Shown here one piece after another: positions 23,400 to 38,300 of a stretch of DNA of 64,000 bases. The stretch's first letter is position 1; each line of letters starts with the position of its first letter. Source of the stretch: Glandiceps talaboti (taxonomy: Eukaryota > Hemichordata > Enteropneusta > Spengelidae); NCBI RefSeq assembly GCF_964340395.1, contig NC_135569.1:2995400-3059399 (forward strand), written 5' to 3'. Below the pieces are notes generated by a model. It had not been told where the DNA came from, did no database searches, and saw nothing but the letters and a program-made list of their open reading frames with translations. Both the position numbers and the translations under genes were made by a program.

Positions 23400-24820
23400 T
23401 TTACCACTAATTCTGTGTATGTCTAACTGCCCATTTTCGTCTCGTACTTGCTTCGTATGGCATATGATTGTTAGTGGTTTCCTTTCTCAACAGCACAATT
23501 ACCATGTTTACGATTTGAAATTCAATATAATGTAAAAGTAAATTGCTGAATGTTTGTTGTGTGGTTGATTAACCTTCTTAAACAAAAATCATAAACACTA
23601 CAAATTGTTTGGATAATGCTGTAGACAGTTCAGCCAAATCCCATCTCAATTTCAACACGCCTATTTGCGTTTTGTCATTGCCAGTGTACCTCTCATCTCA
23701 CTTAAACATCTGAATCTGTGTGATCACTAAACTCAGAATTCGAATTTCAGAAATGTTCAGGTATCACGAATCTAAACAAATGGTTATCTACTTACCAACG
23801 CCACGATTGGAAACACAGGACAACAATGTATGGGTGGCAATGTAAAGATACTCCCTAGTTTAGTATAAAAAAGAGGCAAATTTGATCTCGTGCGACCAAA
23901 AGTGGTTGTGGGATTAAAGGTTGGACATCCTTTAATTTAAGGTTACTTTAACAGATAATAATCTCTGAACTGCATGTAACGAGAATAGTATGTCATCACT
24001 TTGGAATTTGTAATTATCATAAAGGTGTTGTAACAAGTGTCATGGGACTAGATCTATATGTTAGTTGATAAACGTTTTTAGGCCATTTCCTGATAAAACA
24101 GATGACATTTTCAAGTTTGACGCCAACGTCAATTTAATCATCAAAATATCCTTGAGGCAAGCAAATTATCAATAACTTTAATGCAAAGGCTTTGGGACTA
24201 CATTTTGTATAAGGTGATCTCCTAGGAGTGGAATGTGACATTGGGGCTATTTTCGGTGTGACTAAGCAATCTGAAGGACATTTCTGTATTCTTTGAAGTG
24301 TTACAAAACAACCTTCTTTCTTTTACTTATTTCCTCTTGTTATGTTACCATGACATGTATTTCCTATTTACCATATACATCCGCCGGACAGAAGGAGATC
24401 AAATCAGGCAGTCGTAATTTGTCTGATGAAAAGCTGTATAAAATCTGTAGTACATGTAAAGTATAAGATTATCTCATTGGGATAATCTCAAACAACATTT
24501 CAAGAACAATAATGACGTACTCAAAATATACCCTTTCTCACGCCTATGGTGAGACACATAGAAGTGGATATGTTCACACGCTAGGCGTGCTATGCATTGC
24601 TGTAGTACATACATCAGATATTGCACACACCGACAAGCTAGCAAAACAATTAATCCTTTACTCATTTATCATATGTACACGATTACTTCCACTTGGAGCA
24701 CAGAAATAGCAAACTTCAAACCCAACAGTAATTGTAAACCATAATATGAGAACTGAAATTGAACTCGTAAGTTAGTTACAGGATATTTTTATCGGCTAAG
24801 TCTTGTTATATTCTTGTAAC
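23400..24820. other. Intergenic stretch without a recognised gene
   Basis: No coding exon or repeat family was recognised. Confidence 0.4.
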
Positions 24821-24834
24821 TATTTTTATATGTT

Positions 24835-24975
24835 ATTTGTGCATTACGTATTAACCATCCATCCCTGCACGGTATTTATGTATTAACCTTTATACCCTTG
24901 TATATTTATGTAGTAATCATACTATCCTTGTATGTTATTATGTATTAACCAGCCTATGCTCGTATAATATTTTTA
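24835..24975. repeat. Degenerate minisatellite, about 35-45 bp units
   Basis: Related phrases (TATTTATGTATTAACC, TATTTATGTAGTAATC, TATTATGTATTAACC) recur about three to four times, separated by C-rich CCxTGTAT segments. Confidence 0.55.
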
Positions 24976-25471
24976 TATTTAATTTAAACAAAGTAATATT
25001 TCAGCAGTGTGCATGGTAAAACTGACAACTAATCAGACGCAGACATTAATACACAGTCCATTTAGTGTACTGGGAAAGGTTAAGAAGAATATTAAATGTG
25101 ATTAGAAACGGGACTTAAAATAGAAAATATTCATTAGTTTGTCAGCATTGTCTTCATTCAGTCTTTTTAGAGAAAGAATTCAAATTAAAGTGTTTTGTGT
25201 CCCAAGAAGCGCCTCAATACTCAATTGTCGGATTCTGTATCATTAAAAAAAAGACAATTCTGTAGACTAGAAACACGTAGAGGTGCATGCATCTCTTTGT
25301 TCATTCCTTTCACAGGCTGCCATTTATATTCTTTCGATATATTAGTGTTTGCCAATTACTGATGTGTTTTTTTATTTGTATGGTCTGTTTTGATGTATAG
25401 TACTTGTCATCATGTTTTCCTTACTGTTAGTGCAATTTCATGTAAAACATGTGATGAAGAGTAATAATAAA

Positions 25472-25585
25472 TGCACAAACAAACAAACAAACAAACAAAC
25501 AAACAAACAAACAAACAAACAAACAAACAAACAAACAAATAAATAAATAGATAAATGATTGAATAAATAAATAAATAAATAAATA
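25472..25585. repeat. (AAAC)n and (AAAT)n microsatellite
   Basis: About 16 AAAC units are followed by AAAT units broken by GATAAATGATTG. Confidence 0.93.
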
Positions 25586-25589
25586 CAAG

Positions 25590-28500
25590 AAAGACAAAAT
25601 TCAAATTTACGAATTATAAGAAGCAATGCTTCTTAAACTGTATGACTTAATATATTCAGCTTTGATTGTCAGTTTGTCTATTGTGTTGATTAAGTTATTA
25701 TAAAGTAATTAATTGAATCTATCTTATAATGAATATTTGGAATATGACTAACCATGATCAACAAACTCAGCTTCCGTGCACTGTCCTACTGACTGTTTTA
25801 GTTTACTGTTAGCATTCTTTGCAGTAAATCTTATCATCGTAACAAAATGTGACAGCTCAGAGAGATATTGTTTCCTAGTCAACATCTGTCAAGGGACAAC
25901 GGGTCATTTACCCTGAGGAAGATTATACATTAATATAACTTGACAACCAATATGTTCCTAGCATTATGATGACGAGTTATACTAGAAACAGAACTGTACT
26001 TTGACAGGATGGATGCACCGTCAGTACAGTGTCAAACAGAAACGTGTATCTCTGACTGTGGGGCTTAAAATGACAATCTATATTGTAAATTCAATACATC
26101 ATAATGTATTTAGATGGACATATAGATGTACCTCGTGCTGGAAAGGGTGTTACATGATATAGTTGTCCCAATACTGGTATTACCTTTCTAGTCACATAAC
26201 GACACCTAAACTTCATTGTCTTTGAATATTTCCCAGCTACCCTAGACAATTTCCTACAATTGACTTTAATTTACCCATGAGACATCAGAGGTATTATCCG
26301 TTAACACACGTATACTAGACTATAGACCCTGGAGTGAATGTACATTCTAAGGTGCATGGCTCGACGATAGCTGGGCATCATATCATAGAGGTATACAGTA
26401 TACTTCCATTCGGTTCTTGGCAAGAACGAATATGATCGAGTAAATAAGTGTCGTGCAATAAACCTATATACTGAGAAGCTAACGAGAAAATCAGAAATTC
26501 TTTTCATGTATGGGTGAATGTGGTGACAGTAACTACTTAGGAGCAAAATTACACCTATGTATAACTTGATGCGTGAAGTAATATCTAAACTAGTTAGTCT
26601 TCACACTTGGCCAAATACGTGTATTACTAATTAGGCTTTCCATATGTATGCAATGGCAACGTGATTGAACTATATAAAACACGTCCAAACATCTATAATT
26701 CCCTTGATACGTCCACAACCCATTCATATCGCCAAGGTGATTCTGAGATCTGTCCTTTGAGGTGTATTCTGTCTAACAAAAATCTATTAATGGACTTCGC
26801 TGGACATAACACTTTTCCATTTACGGCTATCTCTACTACCTACCGGGAAACTAATTACTTGCTTAGAAGCCTTGCAGACATCCTCTAGGGTCATTCTATG
26901 CTTACAAATAAAGTTATGCTGCACGTACATGTCGGAGTGGGTAATGATTTCATGATGAAGATGTGGAATGGGTAATATACCTCGTAATATATCTTAATTA
27001 TACTTAATATATATTCATTAATACCAAATAAATGGTCAAAAGGGTAATTATGCTAAAGAAGTGTTAACTATCCAATATATGATAAAGCAGCACTATACAG
27101 GTACACACAATGCATGGTCTTCGTGTCACACACTCGATGAATGTTATCTATTCATTACAAGGCAGTGCCCTAAGGCTTCAATAAACCTGTGTGGCAAACT
27201 ATCTGAAACAGATAGTGTAATACATATTTCATTACGTCATTTTTTATAGAATTTTTGAATAATACTATTTTATGTGCAGCGTCGAATAAATTCAATATAA
27301 GCAATATTTGTAATATTGTCACATTTTATGACTAACATATCTTTACAGAGATTCTACACTACTAATATCATGGTTCCACATCAATCAAAAATATAATTCA
27401 CGTAGTAATAATAAAATGCTAAATTTAGGGCTTATTTTTTGAAATTTCACATTTTCAATCGAAAGTCAAAATCATAACATGATAACTCCAATATGATAGT
27501 GCTCAAGATATACATATAATGGAGATAACGTTGACGTAACTACTAATGTATACAATATAATTAATTTATGAAGTAATGCTCTATGCCATATCAATGTAGC
27601 ATTTTAATTAAACAAAATTCATTTATTAATTAATGTTCATAAACTTTGTTGACAGCAGAAAATATGGACATCTAGACTTCGACAGATGTTAGAGATAATC
27701 TTATGTAGTTTACGATATGTAATGTTCCATACTTAACGACATAAAAGTGACATGCTAATCAATGTAAGATTGTCGTGTGTCTTTGGCACTCTAAAATCGA
27801 GCGACAATTTTTTTGATTATGATAATTATGAATGTGAAACCCCAAGGAGAAAAGGTGGCTGACGACACTCTTATAATGACAAAGAATGTCATTTGTAGGT
27901 AGACAATACAGAAATCTAGTCTTCTGTCTATCATATCATTACGCATTACTATTTGGGCAAATCCTGACATCTGTCAGAGTTGCTCATGTCTTTTGCTGTC
28001 AATTAAAGTACAAACAACAAATATTGAATTTCACCTAATCATTGATTGCAACAGATTGCGTTATTGTTTGAAATGTTTCAAAATATTTAGTTATATATTT
28101 TTTAGAGAATATAGAACTGTTAGTAACAGACAATATTATATGATCAAAACCTTGGCAGACTATATTGCAGAAGGTATATCTGAACAATTATCTTTGTTCT
28201 ATTGATGTTTACAAGTACACATGATCAAATGGAACACGTGTCTTATAACCAGACGAATGTTCTTTTCTGAGTTATTCTCCAATGTACTTCTTTAATTTTT
28301 CGTTGATTAGTAAATTGTGATTTAAATCAAGTTAATACGAATAATATTCGTTAGACCTACAAACCTGCAGAATATTGATCTTCTGCGGTCACTAGTTCGT
28401 CCTTTTATCAACAAGCCGCGCAATTAGTCCTCTACTGGCGACGACTAAATCACTATTACCTTACTCATAATGTCCACTGGTATTTGCAACAATTCAAACT

Positions 28501-30750
28501 GAAGTATTTCTATGCCACCCAGAGTATACACATGTGAGTATTTGCACAGCTTAAATGAAAGTTTAAAGCAATTTAAAAGTGAACCATAGTGGGAATTGTA
28601 TTGTCCACAAGCCTTAGGACCAACTCAGGATTCCATAGAAATACATGCATTTCATCGATTGGCAAAATCACGTAAATGGAAGCGGTAGATGCGGGAAAAG
28701 GAACCTTTTAGTACTTTAAAATGGGTGATTACTGTGTGCAAATAATACCATAAAGAATGTACTATAATTCTTTTTTTCTTATGTACGTATTTGAATAATG
28801 CTAGGTAATGTTTCAGCACAATTTTAAAGTAACACTATGATATATGAATAAATTACAATCGATATACATTTGGAAAGACGAGAGTTTCATTATAATTGTA
28901 AATGTCTATTCAGGAAGAATTCAGTAGATGTATTTGTCACTGTACATTAACTCCATTTTACATTAACCTTAGAAGTGTAGCATTCATTTTATAACTTACT
29001 TTCTATTCATTCGCAATCGATTGAACTTTTCGTTGCTATTAAATTTTCATTTACAAGAGAGGTGCAGAACATTTGCAAGGGTTCCAGTCATACAATTTTA
29101 CGTTCGTTCGTTTCAAAGTGGATAAATACAAGTGCGCTTTAATCTTTTTCTGATAAGACTACCAAATTGTAGTCTTTATAAGCTATCTTACACTATATTC
29201 ATGTTTATTTGTAAGGTTTTGCACGTACGAAGCTGTTTTCAGGCGTCTTGATACCTGGTAATTTAACATTACAACATGTATAACGACGTGTTTTATCACC
29301 ACTTCGCAATTTTATTTCAAATGTCACAAAATAAAGTCTATAGAAATCATATTTTTGTTATTCAGCAACTGTTTTTTATATACGCATCTCACAGAGGTGT
29401 ACTTTGTGATAGAATAGGTCTACAAATTACGGGTAAAGGGACGACTTTGGTACGTCATTGGATAATGTTGAAGAGGATATATATGTTGTATACCCAATGA
29501 CACTATGGGACAATTTAGCATTGGCAATACTAAAACTGATCAATAGGTTTGTTTGGATAGGGTGTTGCACTTGATTTTTGCATAACATTATGATGACATA
29601 AAAACATTGTACACTTTTATCCATCTTTATATACTAATATAGGGTTTTAGTCGTAAGATAGTATTAACTGTGGTGACAGCAAATGTACACATTACAATTG
29701 AATATTCTTACTACACAAAGGGTAATCGTTGGGTTAGTGATGAAACAACTTGCCTCTAACTACAGCAAACCTAATCTGAGTTTCATTGCATTTTCCAAAT
29801 TTGTTATAATAAGTCGACTGTCGTTTAGTTTAACGCATTCACTAACACAAACACACATTTCCTATATACGTCCGAAAATGTATAGCTTTCGCTCTATCCA
29901 AGGCCACAAACATTAACACAATGCGATTTTTTTTCAACAACCCTTTAAAAGGAGTTGTTTATCGTTTCTTAACCTTTATCAACTACATTAAGGTTTTGTA
30001 CCAAACTCAACCTCTTTGTTGTTTTATACATGCAATGTTATGTCTACAGATTTAAGTAGAATTAAGTTTTATCATCAAAGTGTCTATTTATATTTTAGTT
30101 GTAAATGTTATACGTTATCAACCATTTTCAGTTTGGGCGTACAAGCTGTATTATCTGGTACCATTAACCCGGGAATATACCGACTAAACGACTAAACAAA
30201 TTATAGCTTAAATAAACCAACAACAAAGAACAAAAACCGTGAAAAACAACGTTTGTCTATATATTGGGTGCACTTTTCACCTTGGGCAATTGTGACGTCA
30301 TCAACCTTGACTATATGTGTTATTTCGTGATGACGTAGGCGAATGATAAATGGTAACAGTGTGTACGGGGCATGTTTTAATTAGTCCCTATATTTACATG
30401 CAGACTCGATAAAATCGTTTTCATAAACAGATGCCATATGTGTCTCTTTTTAGTGGTGAATGCGAGGGCCGTGACCTGCAGTGCAAGCAATGTACTTCAG
30501 ACATAAACTGATTCTATAGCAACCTCGAGCTCAGAAAACGTCAGCTACTCGAGTATAAGTTTGCCAGATATAACAGATTGCAAAATTGTCATGGTTATAT
30601 TTATTCAGTAAATCACCTATATTTAATATTACACACGCGTCAGGCTACACACGGCAGACACATCTTTTTGTACACTAGATATGTTGTAATTTTTACCCTT
30701 TTTAAGGAGTTTTTAGAGTCTGTGTTTTTGTATATCGTATCCTTTAATAA
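25590..30750. other. Intergenic stretch without a recognised gene
   Basis: About 5 kb of AT-rich sequence. Several open frames of 60-80 codons exist, but none shows a domain, a plausible splice context or a homologous family. A short (AAT)n lies at about 30758-30778. Confidence 0.4.
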
Positions 30751-31417
30751 CGCTTTTAATAATAATAATAATAATAATCACAATAATTTATATTGACACC
30801 AACGTTCATGCTTTGTTTTCTTGATGAATGTTTACATATGCCTAATAGCTAACTAGGGTCTGAAACATCATTATTAATTTATACCAATGTCATCCATAAT
30901 TCAAATGATATCTTAATACTTGGCAAAACCCCCTAGTTTAATATAACATACACCACAATATTTCCATTTGTTGATACAAGCGATTAAATTACTGGAGAAA
31001 TCTATCAATATTGGATTCAATGAACATATTTCATAACACGTAGAATTCTCTCAGTATGAGTTGCTATTCATGATTTGCCTGCATCCGATATATTGTTAAT
31101 AACATGATCCGGGTATATAAAATATATTCATTGCATTTGTGACTATAAATTTCATATAGGAAATGTGATGTCATTTTTGGCATTAATTTGCTTGAAAGTA
31201 ATACTGCATCAAATGGAAATTGAAGGCATGGAAGTGACTCATGCACAGCAAGAAGTTAATAGAAGTTGAGCAATGTCTTATATTATATCGGATATTCGTG
31301 AACTGTTTAGTAAAACAATTTTAGTATACATGTAAAGCTGAAAACTATGGCTCTGTAACTGCAACAAAATATAAATCTAAGCAGCCATTTGCAGTAGTGT
31401 TCACTGAACAGAATATC

Positions 31418-31797
31418 TAGGGTAATAACCGCTATAGTTTGGGCAATAATCACAATACATAGGTTAATGACCACAGCACCAAGGGTAATAATCACAATAC
31501 CTAGTGTAGCAACCATGACAAATGTTATTACATAGAGTAATAACCACCTAGGGTAATAACCACAATACATAGGGTATTAACCACAATACCTAGTGTAGCA
31601 ACCATAGCAAATGTTATTACATAGGGTAATAACCATAATACATAGGGTAATAACCACCTAGGATAATAACTACTACAACACATAGAGTAATAATCACAAT
31701 ACCTAGGTAACACCTATTACAATACATAGGGTAATAACATCCTAGGGTAATAACTACAATACATAGCGTAATAACCACTACAATGCCTAGGGTATTG
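31418..31797. repeat. Degenerate AT-rich minisatellite (GGGTAATAACCACAATACATA-type)
   Basis: The phrase AGGGTAATAACC, followed by CACAATAC or CTACAATAC and a partner ATACATAGGG, recurs more than ten times with variable spacing of about 20-40 bases. Higher-order copies include CTAGTGTAGCAACCAT (twice). Open frames across it on the minus strand are repeat translations. Confidence 0.75.
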
Positions 31798-32188
31798 TAA
31801 TCATTGCATTCAGAATTCTGCTGTGACGTACAACAGTTTCCATGCCATGTTCTTTTGAATCAACATACCTTTCGCTATTTTTACACAAAAAAATAACTCC
31901 TATCCATTTAGCTGGTAGGCTGTGTATCGAGAATAATAATTACACAGTTCAATGAAGGCGTAACAAGCCTAGAGCTTAGCTGGATTTTGTTGAATGGGAA
32001 TAGAGTAAAATACAATGTCATATTATTAGTCTACATGTGTATCAATCTAACCTCAAAGGTGCTCCTATTCAAAGTGCATGTTTATCAGTCATATCACGAA
32101 ACGTGTGCTTAAACTAATTTACTTGTTCATGTCTTATGAGAAATGAAGGCGGCTTCAATAGTTTCTTTCATTTGTGATCAAACGTCTG

Positions 32189-32563
32189 CTACCACATTAG
32201 ACCTCTGTCTGCTACTACATGAGATCTCATGGTGAATGGTGATATATAAGAATTGTTGTAATGTGACTCTAAAGCTACCCGAGTTGTTTTAACCTTTCCC
32301 TGTCTAATTTGTTGAGGAAGATGTGACCAAAATATAATATTAATGAGGTAATTTGCATACATACAGATTTTGAAATATAAACCTTTGTATGGTGGGGAAA
32401 TTCTTTTCTGTCCAATCATCGTATACATGGCTTGATTCTTCGAAGGAGACTGACAATTTAAAATCCGATTAGATATGATAGTTGTCACTTTTGACACAAA
32501 AACGTACGCAGACACGCTCCCGATTATATTGTGATTATATATGTAGACTTTAAGACACCGCAC
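32189..32563 (-). mobile_element. Possible decayed LINE reverse-transcriptase tail
   Basis: A 124-codon minus-strand frame contains FWSHLPQQIRQGKVKTT and ALESHYNN, reminiscent of the WNSLPxxIR...ALKSHL tail of non-LTR reverse transcriptases. The upstream part shows no motif. This is a weak call and may be chance. Confidence 0.25.
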
Positions 32564-33731
32564 TAAGAACTTTCATTAGTTTGCAAATCCATGAGGTACT
32601 GTCCAGAAAACAACAAGGGACTCTTAAGGATTGTCTAATAAACTCTCGATGCAATATTCATGTCTTAAGATGACAGCTGTTCCCATGTTCGTATACAAAA
32701 TTTGACGTGCACTACATAAACACCAACGACTGGCGATACAATGAGGAAATTACACCACTGCAACAACAGTACATTTCAGACAGTGTGCATAAGTGAATGC
32801 TAAACATATGTTCAAACTAAACTACTTTGTAACAATGAGCCATTTGTTATTTTTTATTAGTTTTTTATTTCAAAGGTTTTATTGTTGAAAGTCATATTAC
32901 AAAGATGAAGTGGATATGTTAGGTTGACAATTTGACAAAGACAGAAATCACCAAAATGTCATTCAATACCAGAAATGCGAAAAAGCGCTTAGCAATATAT
33001 AATAGCCAAGTTCGAATAGAATAACAAGTTACTTGACGCCTAAATCCATCATATTTTTCCAGTAGCACACTAATATTTAAAAAAAATATAACTGCTTTCA
33101 ATGCCAGTTAATAATGAACGTAGTCAACTGCTGACAGTTGTATATCAATGGCTATATATAGACCGTGAAATGAGCCTGCATTATCTTTTTACACAGGCTT
33201 GTTAAAGCTTGCATGAATCGAGGGGTGTTATATGAGAACAATTTTTCAAAGCTGTTAAAATGTGGTGGTAGGTTTTAAAAAATAAATAAATTAGGAAGTG
33301 AATAGGTTTTCAATGGTACTTCTTTTTTAATAGTATCTGATAAGTAACAAGAAATGGCCTGGAAAAACGGATAATGTAGTTTGAACAGAACGAAGCAATA
33401 CAACACGTACATTGCACTCTAAGTATGAATATCTCTCTTTGAATATTTGCTAACTACGAATATGTCAATGACGTCAGTTATTTCTAGTCAATTATATCTC
33501 CTCAATGAAGTATTTTTCGACTCTCCATACAGACGTCCATATTGATCAATTATGTGTAATATTTATAACGGAATATTATTGGCAGGTTTGGTCCTTAGGA
33601 AATAATAAAATAAACGGACCTAACGATAACAAATGTGGCAATGAGAGATAGAAATACAGGGCAGACAAATACATAAAACAAACAAATTCACAGTATATTT
33701 TATAGAATGTATATGTGAGTATATGTATCGT

Positions 33732-33798
<67 letters not shown>

Positions 33799-33830
33799 TT
33801 CTGTCTGTCTGTCTGCCTGCCTGCTTGTTT
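33732..33830. repeat. (CTGT)n microsatellite
   Basis: About 20 CTGT units with a CTTT interruption grade into CTGC units. Confidence 0.93.
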
Positions 33831-34558
33831 GCCTGCTTGCCTGCCTACCTGCTGTTGTTGTTGAGTGTATTTTCCTGTGCATTTCTGTCTTGCCTGTTAT
33901 TTGCTTTTAAAGATGGTGATATTCACTTCTGTCTGGACCATAATCCTTATCTCAAGCAATTGTTAGAAAATACTATCCATTTTCATAGACAAGCCAATCT
34001 CTAAAATAGTAACTGACGTGCAACTGTGGAAATGGAAAGCACATTACTTAGTGTTGGTAATAAAATGAAGACCTCATCAACTGTGAAGGTTCACACTCAA
34101 TTAACTAAAGAACCTCAACCATGTCTGTAAAATGACACCTTAATGAGGTATTTGAATGTCTGTTATTAAACACGACGTGTACCAGATGAGAGGGGTCATA
34201 AATTTAATAACGACTTAATTTATCATTTGCCAATTTACGAGGCATATTGATTAATACGATAATTGATCATGCGTACTTCTTCTGGACGTGTTTCTCATTT
34301 TGCTGCAAATAAAAATGAGAAAAAGCAATGGCTTAAAGTAATCACCATCTTTATAATTGATGACGATGGATGTGTTTATTACCTAAAGTAACAACACAGT
34401 ACCTTTCATTTACATTGTTGCCTTTCTTCTTTGTTATCTGATAATTGATAGATCTTTGCATTGCCAATTTTATTTCCAGACTGATTTTTTTCAAATTGTT
34501 ATTGTAGCCATGTTTCATAAATGAAATAAAATATCGAATTGACACATTGTTTATTTGC

Positions 34559-34559
<1 letters not shown>

Positions 34560-34618
<59 letters not shown>
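34560..34618. repeat. (CAA)n microsatellite
   Basis: About 19 uninterrupted CAA/AAC triplets. Confidence 0.93.
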
Positions 34619-35260
34619 TCTTCTATTCTGTGTTACTTAAACTGTGTGGCGCATCTTCAATGAATATATTATGTGAAATATACGTCACTATTACGTGAAT
34701 ATATATACAACATAGATACTGTACTAGAGAACCTAATAGAATGTGACGTCATTTAGGGATATGACTTGCACAGGTAAAAGATAACTATGAATTCTTAACA
34801 TCAAAACATCTAAATCTTCAATCCAATCGCATATGCTTCTTCTAGGTATTCATGGAATATTACAGTCTTTGAATTGCTGCAACAAATACAATCTTTTTGC
34901 TACCTCAAGGGGTTAAGTCAGATGTTATAACCTTCACCACAATGGTATCTTTGAGTTTAGAAAGCTTAAGGTAGACATGAATGGTGCCACAGCAGCATAT
35001 AATACGTATAATCACTAGATAAATAATTCATAGGGTGAATTGAACTGGATGGATTGTTTAAACAAAATGTGTTACCAGTTGATGATATTTCATGCAAACA
35101 ATTGCTGTCAAAGAAATGATGCATAAGGTGTCACTGTATAGTCGTAAACCATAACTAGATTATGTGTGCCATACATTATAACTAAAGTATTTTTGACAAG
35201 CATTTATTTGATTGCACTACAATGATCGATTACCCTGCCTTGTTCGACTAGTATAATTAT

Positions 35261-35373
35261 TTACGGTGGCCCACAGACGACAGAGGGACAATACTTTAAA
35301 TATTTTGCTCTCAAAACATCAATTATTTCTTCCACAAATATATTGTTCCTCTGTCGTCTGTGGGCCACCGTAA
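35261..35373. mobile_element. 113-bp MITE with 33-bp inverted ends
   Basis: The left end TTACGGTGGCCCACAGACGA continues to ACAATA. It is repeated inverted at 35341-35373 with a single mismatch over 33 bases. The 47-base centre is AT-rich and non-coding. This is a miniature inverted-repeat element whose hairpin would be very stable. The outermost TTA/TAA makes the exact target duplication (TA or longer) ambiguous. The arms are almost identical, so the insertion is probably young. Confidence 0.82.
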
Positions 35374-35399
35374 TAATGGGTTATGTAAATAAATTGATA

Positions 35400-38300
35400 A
35401 CATACATATATCTTCTAATCACGCCACATTTCTTATACACATTCAATCATAAAATGCTATTATAGATACTGTAACATATTTCGATGATCATTATATATGT
35501 CTAGCTATATTATTTTTCTCATAAAATTATAACATTATAGTTATCTTAGACTGACTTCTGACTGGATCTAATCAAGGTCTAGGATTTGTAGTACTATGTG
35601 ACGTACAAAGAATACAGTTTCAGTACCTGGTTGGTATAGTTGTGTATGTGCAGATGTCGTCAAAATATACAATCATGTAATGACAAAATTGTAGGTTCGT
35701 CGATAAATTATCTGCAATTTAATATATTAATGGTTTCAAAGAATACTATAGTCTTTCTTTTGGTTTCAATTATATTAATTTTGACATCTTTCACTTCTCT
35801 TGGAAACAGTTACTAATTCATAAAACCTTTATCAGAATTGGAACTTGGAACCACTGTCATGTACATACGTATAAATGTGTGGGTATAATTAAAACCACAG
35901 TAACTGTAAGTGGAGCCTTGCTTTTCGCGAGTTTTATTCTTACTTATGACGTATACATGTAGCTGCACTTTCACATGATTTCGTAATCAGACTAAATTGA
36001 CATCAGAACAAATTCACAAACTGCTTATAATGGACTGATCTTATGTTTGTTTATTTAGACTGTTTACACATGGGCATACAATAAACAATTGCTAGTAAAG
36101 GTTTATACTCTTTCCAACAAAATAACAAAAACAGCGAAAAATAACAGCTATAAGGGCATCAAGGATTATATTTGCATTATCCAACTGTTGAATTTGGGAT
36201 ATAGGGTCTCCCTAGGTGACAGGTTTATTGCTCTCCTGCCTACACCCCGAGCTCAGTATAGCTAAGATGATTAACAGACATCATACTCTTCTGAAAACCT
36301 CTCACTTATAGTTTCCAGTCTATTTCCCTTGTGAATATGTTTGCAAAATAACATTATTTCTCAAAGTAGACTGTACGTCACAATTGACCTAGTGTCTAGA
36401 AAATGTCATCTTATTTGTAAGTTAGAGCTTTACTAGATAGTACACAGCAGGTGTATCATGCTTCTGTGGCAGTGGAAATGTATTCTAAATATAGATGTTA
36501 GCACAGAGAATTATGGCTCCAAGTAAATGTGTGCGACCAACTATACATGGAGTATGTTCTTCATTCCAAACACTTGACGTCACTTATGGGATTCATCTGT
36601 TTGTAGTACGCATGACAATAACATTAGTGTCTGCAGAGGCTTACAATGAAGGTGAACGGAATGAAATGGAATAGACGACGACCTGGTTATACATGATATT
36701 ATTGTGTTATAGATTTCTTTGCCAATTTATACATTTTGTAACTCAGAAATAACTAGGTTAAACATTGTAGTAATGTCAATTTCTTTGTCAATTTACACGG
36801 TGTTACTCAGCAGCGTACAAATGTCTTTTTTCAAGTCCAATACTGCACAAACGTGCATAATTGTAATGCAAAATACTGACAGAATGCCACTTTTTCAAGT
36901 TTCAACATTGCCCAATTTGGTTTTAAATTTACCTTCTTAGTTTCTCAGTATCATAGTGAAAGTTTAATATCTTAAATGAAGAGACACCCCAAATACAAGT
37001 ATTTACAGGTGGGATTTTTTTCACGGTTTTTTACCGTAACACATGATACCCCAAATTATGTATGGCATCGATATCGGCAATGCCAATCTACATAAAGTTT
37101 GAGGCCAAGGTCAAATTTGATATAATGTGTGTAGACATTCGACTTAATTTTCAGTGGATTAAAACTCTTGCTGTATTATTTTACAAATCGTAGACTAGAC
37201 AACAAAGTGTATGGTTTGGTTCAAATTTACACCAGCTTTCGGGTTTGAAGACCACTCACGTCGTTCAATGGATAAGGAAAGCACTTCAGCCACTAGTATA
37301 CACACATAGGCGGTTTGAAAGGAGCTTCCTGTAGGGTGACGTTCAGTCACGTCTTCCACCTTAGGGTTATATAATGAAAGCTGTTTTCAAAATAAAGATT
37401 TGTCAGGTCAGTTTAATCTAAGTGATTCAACACCGTTTTTGTTTATTATCACTCATTTTATGCACAATCTGTTATCATGGTGGATAAGTTTGTTAACACG
37501 TTGACAAATTACGATTCGATGTAAAGAGTAATGAGCCTACATGCCCTCAAAACTCGTTATAGAAGAACACATTTCCTTCATAATCGTTTTTATGGGCTAA
37601 CAAGCATAGATTTGAGATAATTAGTGGCAACCTTGCTTGGCCCAATATTTCAAAAAGCAAATGGTTTCCAAGATAATTGAGTCTTTTTCTCTTCTGCTCG
37701 TTAGTTTATCATTGGGTTGAAATATCAAGATTGTTAAATGGCTGTTTATTAATAATGTCGTTACGATTATACTGAATCCACATACCCCGGAATGCGTCAT
37801 TCTAAAATAGAGATACTAACTTTGAGGGACCCGGCATGAAATATCTCCAGCTGCCCAACAAAAAGTTTCTGTATCGATATCAATTAATAGCATGTTACCT
37901 ATTATAGTTACTCTGCTTCGAGTCTAAATTTCAACTGTTGTCCAACTACAGTATTGGCATCATGCATTTTAATACAGTCTACTAATCGCTACGAGTATGT
38001 ACATTTTGATTCACATGGCAATATGAAAACAGCTAAGTCAATGTTTTGAAGAGTTTAGTATGGATGTTGCAAACATGATTTGCACATATTGAGTAAAATG
38101 TATAGATGCAAAGTGATTGATTGTGGTCATCAAATATATGTCGACCCTTGCACGCAAGGCATTTATGGCTACCTAGATAGAGGTATAACGCAAGTGAAAA
38201 TGCAGTATGATTAAATGCTTGAAGGTATGGGAGATACATAGACGTTATAAGCTGAAAAGAGAAATGTATGCTATTGACTTACGCTTTCTCCTTTGAGTAG

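Noticed and set aside
31307-31713. Hydrophobic minus-strand frames resembling membrane proteins
   Set aside because: The periodic VITLGIVVI-type sequence is produced by the GGGTAATAACC minisatellite.
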